This document shows positions 41,708 through 50,676 of a stretch of DNA of 64,000 nt, piece by piece. The notes under the pieces were generated by a model. That model was not told the DNA's origin and searched no databases. It saw nothing but the letters and a program-made list of their open reading frames with translations. Positions within the stretch are counted from its first letter, which is position 1, and every line of letters begins with the position of its first letter. Source of the stretch: Cupriavidus campinensis (GTDB lineage Bacteria > Pseudomonadota > Gammaproteobacteria > Burkholderiales > Burkholderiaceae). Position numbers and translations under genes: made by a program. The stretch covers positions 29,999 through 93,998 of the forward strand of contig NZ_CAJPVH010000020.1 of assembly GCF_905397395.1 (NCBI RefSeq), in the 5' to 3' direction.

Positions 41708-43231
41708 TTAGCTGACGATGCCGAGATGCCAGGGCACGAATTCATGGTCGCCCAGGCCCAGCAGCTCGCTCTTGGTGGATTCGCCGGAGGCGGCGCGCAG
41801 GATATGGGCGAAGATCCGCTCGCCCATCTGCGCCACGCTCAGCTCGCCGTCGAGCACGAGGCCGCAGTTGATGTCCATGTCCTCTTCCAGCCGGTGGAAC
41901 ATCGGCGAGTTGGAGGCCAGCTTGATCGTCGGCGCCGGCTTGGAGCCGAACATCGACCCCCGCCCGGTGGTGAAGCAGATCAGGTTGGCGCCGCTGGCGA
42001 TCTGGCCCGTGGCGGCCACCGGGTCGTAGCCGGGCGAGTCCATGAACACGAATCCGGCCTGGTCGATCGGCTCGGCGTACTCGTACACGGCCTGCAGCGG
42101 CGTGGTGCCGCCCTTCATGGCCGAGCCGAGCGATTTCTCGAAGATGTTGGCCAGGCCGCCCTGCTGGTTGCCGTGGCCCACCACGCCGTTGAACTGGGCG
42201 TTGTGGCCGGCGGTGTAGCGCTCCCACCAGGCGAGGCGGTCAAGCAGCTTCTGGCCGACTTCGGGTGTCACGGCGCGGCGCGTGAGCATGTATTCCACGC
42301 CGTGGATCTCGGGGGTCTCGGAGAGGATGGCCGTGCCGCCGTGGCGCACCAGGATGTCCATGGCCGCGCCGAGGGCCGGGTTGGCGGTGATGCCCGAGAA
42401 GCCGTCCGATCCGCCGCATTCCAGCCCGATCTTGAGATGGCTGGCCGGCACCGGCTGCCGCGTGGCGGCATTGGCGGCCGGCAGCATGGCCTCGATCGCC
42501 CGGATGCCGGCGGCGATGGTCTCGCGCGTGCCGCCGGTGTCCTGCATCACCAGCGTGTGGAGGTTCTCGCCCGGCACCAGCCCCTGCGAATCGACCAGCG
42601 AAGCCACCTGATTGCGCTCGCACCCGAGCCCGACGATCAGCACCCCAGCCAGGTTCGGATGGCGCGCGTAGCCAGCCAGCGTGCGGCGCAGCACGTCGAA
42701 ATGCTCGCTGGGGGAAGACATGCCGCAGCCGCTGCTCTGGGCGAACGCGGCCACCCCATCGACATTGGGATACGCCGCCAGCCGCTCCGGCGTGAAGTGC
42801 GCGGCGATGTGCTTGATCACCGTGGCGGAACAGTTCACCGAGGACAGGATGCCGATGAAGTTGCGCGTGCCGACCCGGCCGTCCGGGCGGACGTAGCCCA
42901 TGAAGGTGGCGCGCTCGGCCTCGGGCACGTACTGCACCGGGCGCACGTCGCGGCAGAACGCGGGGTCGCGGTAGAAGTCCACCAGCCGCAGGTTGTGGCT
43001 GTGCACGTGCTCCCCGGCGGCGATGTCGCGGTCAGCCACGCCGATCACGGTGTCGTACTTGCGCACGGCCTCGCCCTGGGCAATGGCGCGCGCGGCGATC
43101 TTGTGGCCAGCCGGCACCTGCGCGCGGGCGCGCACGCCCAGCTCGGGCAGGGGCTGGCCCAGCGTGAGGTCGCTGCGCGCGATCAGCACGTTGTCGTTGG
43201 CATGGAGCCGGATGACGGGGTTCGGATTCAC
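41708..43231 (-). CDS. UxaA/GarD-family altronate or galactarate dehydratase
   Basis: A 507-residue fused dehydratase. The N-terminal SAF domain (NPVIRLHANDNVLIARSDLTLGQ; GHKIAARAIAQGEAVRKYDTVIG) is followed by the large catalytic domain with FMGYVRPDGRVGTRNFIGILSSVNCSATV, IGLECGGSDGFSGITANPALG and GNQQGGLANIFEKSLGSAMKGG, all characteristic. Enzymes of this family dehydrate altronate or galactarate with an iron centre; the full-length two-domain form and aldolase/ALDH neighbours favour a sugar diacid. It follows the Bug receptor gene by 42 bases. Choice between galactarate, altronate or another aldarate is open. Confidence 0.88.
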   Translation of the reverse strand: MNPNPVIRLHANDNVLIARSDLTLGQPLPELGVRARAQVPAGHKIAARAIAQGEAVRKYDTVIGVADRDIAAGEHVHSHNLRLVDFYRDPAFCRDVRPVQYVPEAERATFMGYVRPDGRVGTRNFIGILSSVNCSATVIKHIAAHFTPERLAAYPNVDGVAAFAQSSGCGMSSPSEHFDVLRRTLAGYARHPNLAGVLIVGLGCERNQVASLVDSQGLVPGENLHTLVMQDTGGTRETIAAGIRAIEAMLPAANAATRQPVPASHLKIGLECGGSDGFSGITANPALGAAMDILVRHGGTAILSETPEIHGVEYMLTRRAVTPEVGQKLLDRLAWWERYTAGHNAQFNGVVGHGNQQGGLANIFEKSLGSAMKGGTTPLQAVYEYAEPIDQAGFVFMDSPGYDPVAATGQIASGANLICFTTGRGSMFGSKPAPTIKLASNSPMFHRLEEDMDINCGLVLDGELSVAQMGERIFAHILRAASGESTKSELLGLGDHEFVPWHLGIVS

Positions 43232-43273
43232 GATGGACGTTGCCGTTCAAAAATGCGTTGGGATCAGCTCAGG

Positions 43274-44347
43274 TCAGCTCTGCTGGAGCATTTCCTTCAG
43301 TTTCAGGCGCTGGATCAACTGGGTTTCCTGGTCGTAGACCGTGGACACGTACTTCTTGTAGTCCGGTCCGTCGAGGTACATCACGGGCGCGTCGATGCGG
43401 GCGGCCACGGCCTTGAATTCGTTGCTGGCCACGGCGGCGCGGAAGGCTTCGCGCAGTTTCTTCTCGATGGCCGGCGGCAGGCCCTTGGGGGCGCCGATGC
43501 CGTTGGGCGCCTCCACCACCACGTTGTAGCCCAGCTCCTTGAGCGTGGGCGTGCTGGCGAAGCGCGGCGTGCGCTGCTCGCCCCAGGTCGCCAGCAGGCG
43601 CAGCTTGCCGGCCTCCACATGCGGCGCCCACGAGCTGGAGTCCGCCAGCAGGTCGACCTGACCGGCCAGCACGTCCTGCAGCGCCTGCGCGCCGCCCTTG
43701 TAGGCGATGGCGTTGAACTTGACGCCGGCCGCCATCGCAAACTGCTCCATGCCCACGTGCGTGGCGCCGCCGATGCCGGCGTGCGCATAGGTGAGCTTGC
43801 CCGGGTCAGCCTTGGCGGCGGCAATTACGTCCTGCAGCGTGTGGAAGCGGGAATTGGCTGGCACGGCGATGCCGAAGGTCTGGCCGGAGGTGCGCGCCAG
43901 ATAGGTCAGCTCGGTGCGCGGGTCCAGTTGCAGCATGCCAAGCTGGGAGAAGCGCGTGACCGAGATCGGGATCTGGCCGATGGTGTAGCCGTCCGGGTTG
44001 GCGCGCGCCAGCGCCTTGGTGCCGATCATGCCGGACGCGCCGGCCTGGTTTTCCACCACCACCGACTGGCCGAGCAGGCCGGCCGCCACCTGGCACAGCG
44101 CCCGCATCGACTGGTCCGCCGTGCCGCCCACGGGCCACGGGCAGATGAACTTGATGGGCCGCTCGGGGTAGGCGGCCGCAGCGCGGGCGCCGTTCGGCAG
44201 GATCAGGCCGGCGGTGCCAGTGGCAGCCGCCACGGCAGTGGCTGCGCCGCCCAGCAGCAGGCGGCGGCGGGCGAGACTGGTCGGGAGTTCTGAAGGGGAA
44301 GCGATGAGGGAAGCGGTGGGGGAAGCGGTGGGGATACCGTGTGGCAT
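43274..44347 (-). CDS. Bug-family substrate-binding protein with Tat-like signal
   Basis: A 357-residue receptor with GGAG five bases before its ATG. The long N-region ends in ARRRLLLGGAATAVAAATG, a twin-arginine-like signal, unusual for small periplasmic binding proteins and suggesting folded export. Mature Bug motifs: YPERPIKFICPWPVGGTADQSMRAL, VENQAGASGMIGTKALA, AYKGGAQALQDVLAGQVDLL and LPPAIEKKLREAF. First gene of the aldarate-type operon, divergent from a LysR regulator, so it probably binds the diacid that is degraded. Confidence 0.9.
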   Translation of the reverse strand: MPHGIPTASPTASLIASPSELPTSLARRRLLLGGAATAVAAATGTAGLILPNGARAAAAYPERPIKFICPWPVGGTADQSMRALCQVAAGLLGQSVVVENQAGASGMIGTKALARANPDGYTIGQIPISVTRFSQLGMLQLDPRTELTYLARTSGQTFGIAVPANSRFHTLQDVIAAAKADPGKLTYAHAGIGGATHVGMEQFAMAAGVKFNAIAYKGGAQALQDVLAGQVDLLADSSSWAPHVEAGKLRLLATWGEQRTPRFASTPTLKELGYNVVVEAPNGIGAPKGLPPAIEKKLREAFRAAVASNEFKAVAARIDAPVMYLDGPDYKKYVSTVYDQETQLIQRLKLKEMLQQS

Positions 44348-44461
44348 GTTGTCTCCGTCTCTTTTGTGTTTGCGTTCTGGGCGATGGTGCTTTGCCATCG
44401 CCATGCCCTCATTGTGGTCATGACAGCCATAACAATCCAATCAAGAAATGGCATTGCTTCA

Positions 44462-44475
44462 TAACCTTAAGGTTA
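44462..44475. promoter_or_regulatory. Perfect 14-bp dyad in the LysR/Bug intergenic region
   Basis: TAACCTTAAGGTTA is fully self-complementary and has the T-N11-A frame of LysR boxes. It lies 15 bases before the LysR start and 115 bases from the divergent receptor start, consistent with autoregulation plus activation of the operon. Confidence 0.65.
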
Positions 44476-44489
44476 GATAGACTGCCCGG

Positions 44490-45488
44490 ATGGCCCATAT
44501 CGACCGCGCGCTGCGCTCCAATATCAAGCTGCGCCACCTGCAACTGCTGGTGGCGCTGGACGAATTCCGCCATCTGGGCCGTACCGCCGAGTTCCTGGCC
44601 GTGAGCCAGCCGGCGGTGTCCAAGGTGCTGGCCGAGGTGGAGAAGATGCTGGGCATGACGCTGTTCACGCGCTCCACGCGCGGCACGGAGCCCACGCCGG
44701 CCGGGGAGTCGCTGGTGCGCTTCGCGCGCTCGGTACTGGCGCAGTACGAGGTCACGCGCGACGAAATCGAGTCCGTGGCCAGCGGCGCTGCTGGCCGGGT
44801 GCGGGTGGGGTCGATGGGCGCGGCGCTGCCGGTGCTGCTGGCCCGCGCCGTCACGCGGCTCAAGGCGCAGTCTCCGCGCGCCACGGTGCTGGTGGAGGAG
44901 GGCGACCTGACGCACCTGCTGCCGCGCCTGCGCCTGAGCGAACTGGATGTGATCGTGGGGCGGCTGGAGCCGGCCTACGCGGCGCCGGATCTGGTGACCG
45001 AGCCGCTCTATGACGAGCCGATGGTGGCTATCGTCGGCGCCGGTCATCCGCTCGCCGGCAAGGCCCGGCCGGACTGGGCCGACCTATCGGCCATGCCCTG
45101 CGTGCTGCCGCCGCCGTGGGCCTCGCTGCGCGTGAAGATCGAACAGACCTTCTTTCGTCACGGCCAGCAGCCGCCCGCCGATGTGATGGAATCGTCATCC
45201 TATCTGGCCGTGACGACCTTCGTTGCCCAGCGCGGCGCGGCGGGGTTCGTGGCGCGGTCGGTGGGGCAGCAACTGGAGGCGGAAGGGCGTTTCCATGTGC
45301 TGCCGCTCGATGTGGAGGTGGCGTTGCCGCCCGTGGGCCTGATCCGGCTGCGCGAGCGCCGGCAGGCCCCGAGCGCGGAGCAGTTGATCGACTGCCTCCG
45401 GGCGGAGGCAGCGTCGATTCAATCCGCAATCAAACCGCAGAGACGTCCCGCGCCGGCTCCGTCGCGCCGGACAACGGCGGATCGGTAA
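44490..45488 (+). CDS. LysR-family regulator of the aldarate-type operon
   Basis: A 332-residue LysR protein. The helix-turn-helix is LRHLQLLVALDEFRHLGRTAEFLAVSQPAVSKVLAEVEKMLGMTLFTRS (about 14-65), and the effector domain begins GRVRVGSMGAALPVLLARAV. The pattern resembles the GbpR/galactose-binding regulator subgroup that controls sugar-acid uptake. It is divergent from the Bug-dehydratase-ALDH-aldolase-oxidase operon with a perfect dyad between. The last 59 bases overlap the 3' end of the convergent amidase gene, and the tail beyond residue 310 is Arg/Pro-rich, perhaps extended by that overlap. Confidence 0.92.
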   Translation: MAHIDRALRSNIKLRHLQLLVALDEFRHLGRTAEFLAVSQPAVSKVLAEVEKMLGMTLFTRSTRGTEPTPAGESLVRFARSVLAQYEVTRDEIESVASGAAGRVRVGSMGAALPVLLARAVTRLKAQSPRATVLVEEGDLTHLLPRLRLSELDVIVGRLEPAYAAPDLVTEPLYDEPMVAIVGAGHPLAGKARPDWADLSAMPCVLPPPWASLRVKIEQTFFRHGQQPPADVMESSSYLAVTTFVAQRGAAGFVARSVGQQLEAEGRFHVLPLDVEVALPPVGLIRLRERRQAPSAEQLIDCLRAEAASIQSAIKPQRRPAPAPSRRTTADR

Positions 45489-46953
45489 CGATCGAGCGCA
45501 GCGCCGGCTCGGGCGCCGCCAGCGCGGCCAGGTCCGGTACCGGGCGGCGCAGGGTGGGGGAGGTGGCGAAGGCGGTTTCCATCGCCTGCGCGATGCCCAG
45601 CGTCTGGCGGTCCGCGCGGAAGCCGCCGGTCACCTGGAGCCCGAACGGCATGCCGGCGATGTCCGTGCCGCACGGCAGCGCGATCGACGGATGCGTGGTC
45701 AGCGTGACCACGTAGGTCAGCGCCAGCCAGCGGTAGTAGTTGGCCTGCGGCTGGCCGCCCACGGTGTCGGCGTAGAGGCGCGTCCACGGAAACGGCGAGA
45801 CCGGCGTGGTCGGCGACAGGATCACGTCATAGTCCCGATACGCCGCCTGGAAGCGCTGCAAAATGCGCGTCTGCTCGGCCTGCGCCCAGGCGCTGTCCAC
45901 CAGCGACATGCGCGCGCCCATCTCGTAATTCGCACGGGTATTCGGCCCCAGGCTCGACGGATCGCGCGTGTAGGCGTCGTGCATGCCGGCCACGAAGCTC
46001 TCGGCGCGCAGCACGTCGAAGCAGCGGTGCACATCGCCCAGGTCGAACGTCACCGGCTCGCAACTGCGGAACAGGTGCTTCATCGCGGCGATCTTGGCGC
46101 GGAAGGTCTGGCGGATGTCGTCATCCACATCGCAGCAGCCGAAGTCCTCGGTGTAGCCCACGCGCAGCGAGCCCAGGTCGACATTGGCCGGCACCAGAAA
46201 ACCAAGCGGATCGCTCTCGTAACTCAGCGGGTCCGTCACCGACATTCCGGCCGAGGCGGCCAACTGCAGGCAGGCATCGGCCACCGTGCGGCCCATCGGG
46301 CCGACCACCGAGATCGGCGTCCAGCCCAGCAGCTTGCGCGAACTCGGCACCAGCCCCGGCGAGGGCCGGAAGCCCACCACGCCGCACTTGGCGGCCGGAA
46401 TGCGCAGCGAACCGCCCGTGTCCGAGCCGGTGCAGACCGGCAGGAAGTCCGCCGCCAGCGCAGCGGCGGAGCCGCCCGACGACCCACCCGCATTGAGATT
46501 CGGATTGAACGGATTGCCGGTGGCGCCCCACACCACGTTGCGCGAATTGGCGCCGGCGCCCATCTCGGGCACGTTGGTCTTGGCCGTGACGATGGCGCCG
46601 GCGGCGCGCAGCCGGGCCACCAGCACGTTGTCCTGCGCCGGCACATTGCCGCGATACAGCGGCGAGCCGAAGGTGGTCAGCAGGCCAGCGGTGGCCTCCA
46701 GATCCTTCACGCCGAGCGGCAGGCCGTGCAGCAGGCCGAGCGGCTCGCCGCGCATCACGGCGCGTTCGGCTTCGCGCGCCTGCTCGCGGGCGCGCTCGAA
46801 GTCCGTGGCCGTGATCGCGTTGATCTTCGGGTTGTAGGCCTCGATCCGCGCGATGCAGGCATCGAGCAGTGCGACGGGCGAGATTTCCTTGTTGCCGATC
46901 AGGCGGCGCAGTTCCACTGCCGACAAGGTCGGCAGGCTGTCTTGCAGGGGCAT
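45430..46953 (-). CDS. Amidase signature-family amidase
   Basis: A 507-residue hydrolase; GGAG lies before the ATG and the longer upstream frame overlaps the receptor gene's end region. The Ser-cisSer-Lys triad is readable: Lys83 in LPLGVKDLEATAG, Ser158/159 in NAGGSSGGSAAAL and Ser182 in GSDTGGSLRIPA. The chain has the full family length with FRPSPGLVPSSRKLLGWTPISVVGPMGRTVADA. It cleaves an amide, unidentified; not a GatA, since no gatB/gatC neighbours exist. It follows a Bug receptor gene by 31 bases and probably belongs to an operon that takes up and hydrolyses an amide or its acid. Confidence 0.9.
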   Translation of the reverse strand: MPLQDSLPTLSAVELRRLIGNKEISPVALLDACIARIEAYNPKINAITATDFERAREQAREAERAVMRGEPLGLLHGLPLGVKDLEATAGLLTTFGSPLYRGNVPAQDNVLVARLRAAGAIVTAKTNVPEMGAGANSRNVVWGATGNPFNPNLNAGGSSGGSAAALAADFLPVCTGSDTGGSLRIPAAKCGVVGFRPSPGLVPSSRKLLGWTPISVVGPMGRTVADACLQLAASAGMSVTDPLSYESDPLGFLVPANVDLGSLRVGYTEDFGCCDVDDDIRQTFRAKIAAMKHLFRSCEPVTFDLGDVHRCFDVLRAESFVAGMHDAYTRDPSSLGPNTRANYEMGARMSLVDSAWAQAEQTRILQRFQAAYRDYDVILSPTTPVSPFPWTRLYADTVGGQPQANYYRWLALTYVVTLTTHPSIALPCGTDIAGMPFGLQVTGGFRADRQTLGIAQAMETAFATSPTLRRPVPDLAALAAPEPALRSIVTDPPLSGATEPARDVSAV

Positions 46954-46984
46954 GCTGTCTCCGGAGCCAGGCGTCAGGGGTGGG

Positions 46985-48010
46985 TTACTCGGCCTGGATA
47001 TTGGCGGCGCGCGCGATGGCACGCATCTGGGGCGTTTCCTTGACGATCTTCGCGGCCACCTGCGCGCCGGTGGCGAAGGTCGGCTCGAAGCCGTTGTCGA
47101 TCAGTTTCTGGCGTGTGGCGGGGTCTGCCGCTACTTCGCCCAGGGTCTTCTCAAGCTTGGCCTTCACGTCGGCGGGCACGCCGGCCGGGGCGACGATGAC
47201 GAGCCACGTGGCGGCGTCCATGCCGGGGTAGCCGCTCTCGGCCACCGTGGGCACGTCCGGCAGCAGGGCCGAGCGCTTGGCCGTGGTCACGGCAATCGCC
47301 TTGACCTTGCCGGCCTTCACCTGCGGGATGGCGGCGGTCACGGTGTCCATGCTGAACGGAATCTGGCCGCCGATCAGGTCGGTCATGGCCGGCGCGCTGC
47401 CCTTGTAGGGCACGTGGAGCATCTTGGTGCCGGTGAGGGTTTGCAGCGCCTCGCCCGCGAAGTGCGCCGTGGTGCCGGCGCCGAACGAGCCATAGGAATA
47501 CTTGCCCGGCGAGGGTTTGACCATCGCCACGAATTCCTTGAGGTTGTTGGCCGGCGTGTCGCGGTTGGCCAGCAGGATCAGCCCGGTCACGCCCATCTGG
47601 GCCACGGGGTCGAAGCTCTTGATGGGGTCGTACGGCAGCTTGGCGTGGATAGCCGGGTTGACCGTGAAGGTGGTGCCGGAGGTAACCAGCAGCGTGTAGC
47701 CGTCAGGTGCCGCCTTCGCCACAAAGCTGGCGCCGACGATGGTGCCCGCGCCGGGCCGGTTGTCCACCACCACGGTCTGGCCAAGCCGTTCGCCAAGCTT
47801 CTGGCCGACGATACGGCCGATCACGTCAGTGGAGCCGCCCGGCGGGAACGGAATCACCAGCTGGATCGGCTTGGTCGGGTAGCCGCCCTGCGCGGCGGCG
47901 GTGCCGGCCACGCTGGCAAGGCCCAGCGCGAGGGCGCCGGCCATGGGGGCCAGCGTCAGGCGACGGCCACGCGGGAATCGATACGAAAGGCGGGGGGCGG
48001 GGAAAAGCAT
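46985..48010 (-). CDS. Bug-family substrate-binding protein
   Basis: A 341-residue receptor with an N-terminal basic region and Sec-type signal (LAPMAGALALGLASVAGTAAAQ). Mature motifs: YPTKPIQLVIPFPPGGSTDVIGRI, VDNRPGAGTIVGASFVAKA, HVPYKGSAPAMTDLIGG and GVPADVKAKLEKTLGEVA. It starts the receptor-amidase operon and is divergent from a LysR gene 168 bases away. Its likely ligand is a carboxylate or carboxamide linked to the amidase reaction; this is inferred from context. Confidence 0.93.
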   Translation of the reverse strand: MLFPAPRLSYRFPRGRRLTLAPMAGALALGLASVAGTAAAQGGYPTKPIQLVIPFPPGGSTDVIGRIVGQKLGERLGQTVVVDNRPGAGTIVGASFVAKAAPDGYTLLVTSGTTFTVNPAIHAKLPYDPIKSFDPVAQMGVTGLILLANRDTPANNLKEFVAMVKPSPGKYSYGSFGAGTTAHFAGEALQTLTGTKMLHVPYKGSAPAMTDLIGGQIPFSMDTVTAAIPQVKAGKVKAIAVTTAKRSALLPDVPTVAESGYPGMDAATWLVIVAPAGVPADVKAKLEKTLGEVAADPATRQKLIDNGFEPTFATGAQVAAKIVKETPQMRAIARAANIQAE

Positions 48011-48095
48011 GAACAGGCTCCGGCAGTAGAGAGAAAGGACACGTCACAGGCTTCGTTGGATCTCATCGTAAGCCGGTCCATGCTTGCGGTGTGCG

Positions 48096-48131
48096 CAATC
48101 TTTCGAATATTCGATTGCCATATCGGCAATC
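48096..48131. promoter_or_regulatory. LysR-type regulatory region with nested inverted repeats
   Basis: TCGAATATTCGA (48103-48114) is a perfect 12-bp dyad. It is followed by GATTGCC and GGCAATC arms (48113-48119 and 48125-48131). The combination CAATC ... TATTCGATT recurs upstream of the DadA-like gene 1 kb away, suggesting a shared regulator. Confidence 0.6.
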
Positions 48132-48178
48132 TTCGCTAGACTGGCGACGTTGGTGTCACGTGCCATCCCGGAGATTCC

Positions 48179-49111
48179 ATGTCGTATCGCACCCTGCAGG
48201 AAACCGCCGTCCGCTACTTCCTGGAAGTGGTGCGGACGGGGTCGGTCAAGGACGCCGCGCTGAAGCTGAACGTGGCGCCCTCCGCCGTGAGCCGGCAGGT
48301 GGCGCGGCTGGAGGCCGAACTGGACACCCTGCTGTTCGACCGCCGCGCACGCGGGCTGGTGCCCAATGCGGCGGGCGAGTTGCTGGCCGCCTACGCCAAG
48401 CGCACGCAACAGGACATCGAGCGCGTGACCGGCGATATCCAGGCCCTGCGCGGCCTGCGCGCCGGCCGGGTGCGCCTGGCCAGCGTGGCCGGGCTGGCAC
48501 ACGAGTTCCTGCCCTCGCTGGCGGCGGCGTTCCGGGCCCAGCACACCGGCATCCGCTTCGATCTGGAGGTCTGCCCGCAGGCCGACGTGGCGCGCCGCAT
48601 CCGCGATGGCGAGGCCGACATCGGCGTGACCCTGAGCGGGCTGCCCGAGCCGAACATCGAGGTGGAGCTGCGCCACCCGGCGCCGGTGCTGGCCATCATG
48701 GCGCCCGACCATCCGCTGGCCGGCCAGCGCCAGATCTCGCTCTCGCAGGTCGTGGCCTACCCGCTGGCGCTGGCGCCCGCGGACAGCTCGCTGCGTCAGT
48801 TGCTGGACACCAGCTGCAGCCGGCAGGGCCTGAACTACGAGACTATCTTTTCCAGCAATTACCTCGATTCGCTGGTGTCGTTCGCGGCGGCGGGCGGGGG
48901 GGCGATCACGTTCTATGGCGAGGTGTCCGTGCGCAGCCGGCTGGCCGCCGGGCTGATCGCCGCCGTGCCGCTGCGCGACCGCGAGATGAACGAGCGCTAT
49001 ATCGAGGTCCAGACCCTGGCCAAGCGCAACCTGCCCGAGGCCGCCCGCGCCTTCCTCCAGCAACTGACCGATTCCCTGATCGGCATGGGGGAGGCCCATG
49101 AGCCTGCCTGA
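48179..49111 (+). CDS. LysR-family regulator
   Basis: A 310-residue LysR protein. The DNA-binding part is AVRYFLEVVRTGSVKDAALKLNVAPSAVSRQVARLEAELDTLLFDRR (about 10-56), and the effector-binding part contains RAGRVRLASVAGLAHEFLPSLAAAFRAQHTGIRFDLE. It is flanked by the divergent Bug/amidase operon and a codirectional FAD oxidase; closely similar motifs precede both targets, so it probably regulates both. Length and domain order are normal. Confidence 0.92.
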   Translation: MSYRTLQETAVRYFLEVVRTGSVKDAALKLNVAPSAVSRQVARLEAELDTLLFDRRARGLVPNAAGELLAAYAKRTQQDIERVTGDIQALRGLRAGRVRLASVAGLAHEFLPSLAAAFRAQHTGIRFDLEVCPQADVARRIRDGEADIGVTLSGLPEPNIEVELRHPAPVLAIMAPDHPLAGQRQISLSQVVAYPLALAPADSSLRQLLDTSCSRQGLNYETIFSSNYLDSLVSFAAAGGGAITFYGEVSVRSRLAAGLIAAVPLRDREMNERYIEVQTLAKRNLPEAARAFLQQLTDSLIGMGEAHEPA

Positions 49112-49113
49112 GC

Positions 49114-49150
49114 GGCAATGATTGCCGAACAGGCAATCGAGTATTCGATT
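49114..49150. promoter_or_regulatory. Inverted repeat and LysR-like motif before the DadA-like gene
   Basis: GGCAAT-G-ATTGCC (49114-49126) is a perfect dyad with a one-base centre, followed by CAATC (49134-49138) and TATTCGATT (49142-49150). The same elements occur in the LysR/Bug intergenic region. Confidence 0.55.
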
Positions 49151-49238
49151 CATTGCACATGAGGGATGCACCGCCGCCGGGCCTGCCTTGGCAGAATCGT
49201 GGCTGACGCCGCCCCCCTCTATATAGATACATCTCGAT

Positions 49239-50510
49239 ATGACCGATTCGTCCGCGCCCGGTAATCCTTCCTCCACCGCCGTCATCGTCCTGGGCGCCGG
49301 CATTGTGGGCGTCTCCACCGCGCTGGCCTTGCAGCAGCGCGGCCATGCGGTCTGTCTGGTCGATCGGCAGGCGCCGGGCCGGGCCACGTCCTACGGCAAT
49401 TGCGGCATCCTCCAGCGCGAGGCGGTGCGGCCCTATGCCTTCCCCCGCGACTGGCAGGCGCTGCTGCGCGTGGCCACGGGGCAGGGCAACGACGTGCACT
49501 ACCACCTGCGCGCGCTGCCGGCCCTGGTGCCGGCGCTGGCGCGCTACTGGCACGCGTCGGCGCCCGCACGCTATGCCGGCACGGTGGCGGCCTACAGCGC
49601 GCTGATCCGCCATTGCCTCGATGAGCACGCGCCGTGGATCGCCCGTGCCGGGGCGCAGGACCTCGTGCGCCATGACGGCTGGCTGGAGGCCTACCGCAGC
49701 GAAGCCGAATTCGATGCCGCCGCCCGCGACGCCACGGCTGTGGCCGCCGACCATGCGCTCGATCACGCCCTGCTGGACCGCGCGGCGCTGCACCAGGCCG
49801 AGCCGGCCCTGCGCGACGTGCTGGCCGGCGCCATCCACTGGCGCGACCCGTGGACGGTGAGCGATCCCGGCGAGCTGGTCGCCCGCTATGCGGCGCTGTT
49901 CGAGCGGCAGGGCGGCACCTTCTGCCACGGCGACGCCGCCACGCTGCGCGCCAGCGGATCGGGCTGGCAGGTGTCCACCGCGGACGGCACGGTCGAGGCC
50001 GCGCAGGCCGTAATCGCGCTGGGGCCGTGGGCGGCGGATCTGACCACGCGGCTGGGCTATCGGCTGCCGCTATTCGTAAAACGCGGCTATCACCGCCACT
50101 ATGCGGCCGAGACGATGCCGTCCAAGCCGGTGCTGGACGCCGAGAACGGCGTGCTGCTGGTGCCGATGCGGCAGGGCCTGCGCGTGACCACGGGCGCGGA
50201 GTTTGCCCATCGCGACGCGCCGCCCACGCCGGTCCAGTCCGGCCGGGCCGAGCAGATCGCCGCGCAGATGGTGCGGCTGGGCGCCCCCGTGGAGGCGCAG
50301 CCGTGGATGGGCGCCCGCCCGTGCATCGCCGACATGCTGCCCGTGGTGGGCCGGGCGCCGCGCCACTCCGGGCTCTGGTTCCATTTCGGCCACGGCCACC
50401 AGGGCCTGACGCTCGGGCCGGCCACGGCGCGGCTGCTGGCCGAGCTGTTCGACGGGGATGCGACGTATGTGGATGCCGCGCCGTACGACCCGCGTCGGTT
50501 TGGAGATTGA
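49239..50510 (+). CDS. DadA-like FAD-dependent D-amino acid/amine oxidoreductase
   Basis: A 423-residue DAO-fold flavoprotein. The N-terminal Rossmann motif is VIVLGAGIVGVSTALALQQRGHAVCLVDRQ (GxGxxG, with the acidic ribose-binding residue at the strand-2 end), followed by the DadA-like ATSYGNCGIL segment; the C-terminal FAD contact is WMGARPCIADMLPVVGRAP and FHFGHGHQGLTLGPATARLLAELF. DadA-type enzymes dehydrogenate D-amino acids to 2-oxo acids and ammonia. It follows the LysR gene and shares its putative binding motifs, so it may act on the product of the neighbouring amidase. Substrate unknown. Confidence 0.9.
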   Translation: MTDSSAPGNPSSTAVIVLGAGIVGVSTALALQQRGHAVCLVDRQAPGRATSYGNCGILQREAVRPYAFPRDWQALLRVATGQGNDVHYHLRALPALVPALARYWHASAPARYAGTVAAYSALIRHCLDEHAPWIARAGAQDLVRHDGWLEAYRSEAEFDAAARDATAVAADHALDHALLDRAALHQAEPALRDVLAGAIHWRDPWTVSDPGELVARYAALFERQGGTFCHGDAATLRASGSGWQVSTADGTVEAAQAVIALGPWAADLTTRLGYRLPLFVKRGYHRHYAAETMPSKPVLDAENGVLLVPMRQGLRVTTGAEFAHRDAPPTPVQSGRAEQIAAQMVRLGAPVEAQPWMGARPCIADMLPVVGRAPRHSGLWFHFGHGHQGLTLGPATARLLAELFDGDATYVDAAPYDPRRFGD

Positions 50511-50676
50511 GCGGGCCGGACTTCGTCCGAGACACCGGCCCTTCACTGGCGCCGGCAGATTGCGGCTGACGCCGCGCCGCCGTCGGTTCGCCGCGCGGGG
50601 CTGTTGCGCCGGGCGCCGCCGGTGGTAACCTCCCAGCGTTCCCGATCCGCCCCCGGCCCCTGGCCCCCACCCCACC

